The translations under genes and the position numbers were made by a program. Source: Lingula anatina (lineage: Eukaryota > Brachiopoda > Lingulata > Lingulida > Lingulidae). From it: a stretch of 20,395 nt of DNA. A model generated the notes under the pieces. That model saw only the letters and a program-made list of their open reading frames with translations. It searched no databases and was not told the DNA's origin. This document shows, piece after piece, positions 19,290 to 20,395 of the stretch. The stretch spans positions 207,671-228,065 of the forward strand of contig NW_019775635.1 of NCBI RefSeq assembly GCF_001039355.2. Reading direction: 5' to 3'. Every line of letters begins with the position of its first letter. Position 1 is the first letter of the stretch.

Positions 19290-19376
19290 ATGGCAAGTCC
19301 TAGAACCATCACCCCTCAGATTAGCATCTCCATCTCTCCGCCGGACCCAGAACCTAACCATGAGGGCGAGGGGAGG
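19290..19376 (+). CDS. First coding exon of an unidentified plus-strand gene
   Basis: The ATG at 19290 (GCAGCTATGG, a good Kozak context) opens a frame coding for 29 residues, starting MASPRTITPQISISI and then PPDPEPNHEGEGR. It is followed by AGG/GTGAGT, a strong donor in phase 0. Pro/Ser/Ile-rich, then acidic; no family recognised. If the donor is not used, the frame continues through RVARR and a hydrophobic segment (about residues 43-60, CFLNPCLLLFVLVVIYQL), giving a basic-then-hydrophobic type II anchor, and only ends at 19613 after a (TAT)n poly-Tyr stretch. The upstream in-frame part from 19221 has no ATG. Both models fit a protein N terminus. Confidence 0.45.
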
Positions 19377-19550
19377 GTGAGTACCCACCAACGTGTGGCA
19401 AGAAGGCTGTCTGTGTGTTTTCTCAACCCATGTCTCTTGTTGTTTGTGTTGGTAGTGATATATCAACTGACTGACCGCAACGGCGCAAGGACGGTGCCAT
19501 ATTGCACGCACTCCCGCCCCCCACCGCTCCCTCGCGTGTTCAAAACGTCA

Positions 19551-19552
<2 letters not shown>

Positions 19553-19604
<52 letters not shown>
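19553..19604. repeat. (TTA)n microsatellite
   Basis: About 17 trinucleotide units. It reads as poly-Tyr in the frame of the plus-strand ORF, which suggests that the true coding exon ends before this point. Confidence 0.95.
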
Positions 19605-20311
19605 CACTTATGATAATAATGGTAAAAAAGTAATGCTTTCTACTGCTTGTTTGCATTCAGCTTTCAGTTTCTTAGTTTCGTTAATTCTACCCTCTTAGTC
19701 TACCAGGGCCACAATTATTATTATGAAGACATTTTTGCTTTCACAGTGAGAATAACCGTTAATTTAACCAGAGACATATTTGTGGATATATATTGAAAAA
19801 TCAATCTGTGGCCTCGGTAGAGGGTAGTTTTATTCCAATAAATCTGTCCATTCAGGATAACAACTTCATGCCAGGGTAATTTGTGACTTGATTGTTATTG
19901 TTGTTGTTGTTGTTGTCATTGCTTTTGTTGTAAATTACTAGTATTGAAGGTATATATTCTGCTGACATTTCACCAGTATATATTTTCTTGCTATTTTATA
20001 CACCCTCCCGCCTCCGCCTCTACTTAATAATTTAGTGCTAGTGAGTAACAGAACAGGTGGCCCCAAATGGGGGTGCAAACTGAGCAGTTAATTTAATAAA
20101 TGATGCAGTTAATTTACCCAAGTGGATTACATCATACATGCACAGTCTGGGAAAGAAATAATTATAGAGTGCTGTATTGACTGTTAGCAGCTAGAACACA
20201 GAGCTGTAAACGTGTTTAGCGTGCAATGTTCATTGTCACTGACAATCACCTTCAGTTTCAGGGGTCACTGGCAACTGACCTTTACTATCATCATGTGTCT
20301 AGGTTTTCCAG
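19605..20311. other. Probable first intron of the plus-strand gene
   Basis: AT-rich with a (TTG)n tract at 19891-19916. No further exon seen. Confidence 0.4.
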
Positions 20312-20327
20312 TGACCTCTGATGACCT
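20312..20327 (-). promoter_or_regulatory. Perfect DR4 nuclear-receptor-type repeat
   Basis: TGACCT, CTGA, TGACCT. Additional half-sites lie nearby: GGGTCA at about 20261 and TGACCT at about 20277. This clusters four half-sites in under 70 bases. Confidence 0.4.
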
Positions 20328-20337
20328 CTGAAATTTT

Positions 20338-20391
20338 GGGGCTGGGGGGGGGGTTGCCGGGGGGGGGGAGGGCCTGTTGGGGGAGGGGAGA
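20338..20391. repeat. G-rich tract with G-quadruplex potential
   Basis: At least four runs of four or more G separated by short spacers. Such a pattern can form a G-quadruplex on the plus strand; homopolymer length errors are also likely. Confidence 0.75.
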
Positions 20392-20395
20392 TTTA

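Overview
This is an AT-rich eukaryotic window, most likely from a marine invertebrate. The evidence is spliced exons with GT-AG borders, dense microsatellites and homopolymer runs, several MITE-like elements, and an excess of the palindrome TAGGCCTA. I cannot fix the phylum from sequence alone; an echinoderm, hemichordate or mollusc would all fit. Most short open frames are noise in introns and repeats.

The best-supported gene lies on the minus strand. It is the 5' part of a polypeptide N-acetylgalactosaminyltransferase resembling vertebrate GALNT11: a short cytosolic tail with an FCYG motif, one signal-anchor segment, a His/Asp/Glu/Gly-rich stem, and the conserved pre-catalytic motif ending in IRDEG. 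Only its first two coding exons are visible, and they occur twice in tandem (copy B at 5935-6780, copy A at 3955-4785) inside a roughly 1.55-kb block duplicated at about 99% identity. Copy A ends two bases before an ambiguous base at 5044, and copy B begins exactly at a 13-bp perfect hairpin. The duplication may therefore be a heterozygosity-driven assembly artefact rather than a real exon duplication. The catalytic exons lie beyond the left edge. A candidate promoter and noncoding first exon for this gene sit at 14.73-14.87 kb (YY1-like and ETS-like sites and a strong minus-strand splice donor), implying a leader intron of about 7.9 kb.

A second, unidentified gene seems to begin at about 19.0-19.4 kb on the plus strand, divergent from the first. 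It has a leader with an upstream ORF, a start codon at 19290 and either a splice donor at 19377 or read-through into a type II membrane-anchor-like segment. The roughly 4 kb between the two starts carries clustered TAGGCCTA palindromes, several perfect hairpins and two inverted-repeat elements.

The rest is intron or intergenic DNA. It holds four MITE-like elements whose ends share one consensus, a CAGGGGCGG-ended hAT-like element, a GGTCC-rich inverted repeat, a 31-bp tandem repeat, and CA, TA, ATT and G/C tracts. Several perfectly spaced nuclear-receptor direct repeats (DR4, DR5) are present. A few isolated stretches with exon-like borders (7632-7773, 8056-8153, 13074-13167) are listed with low confidence.
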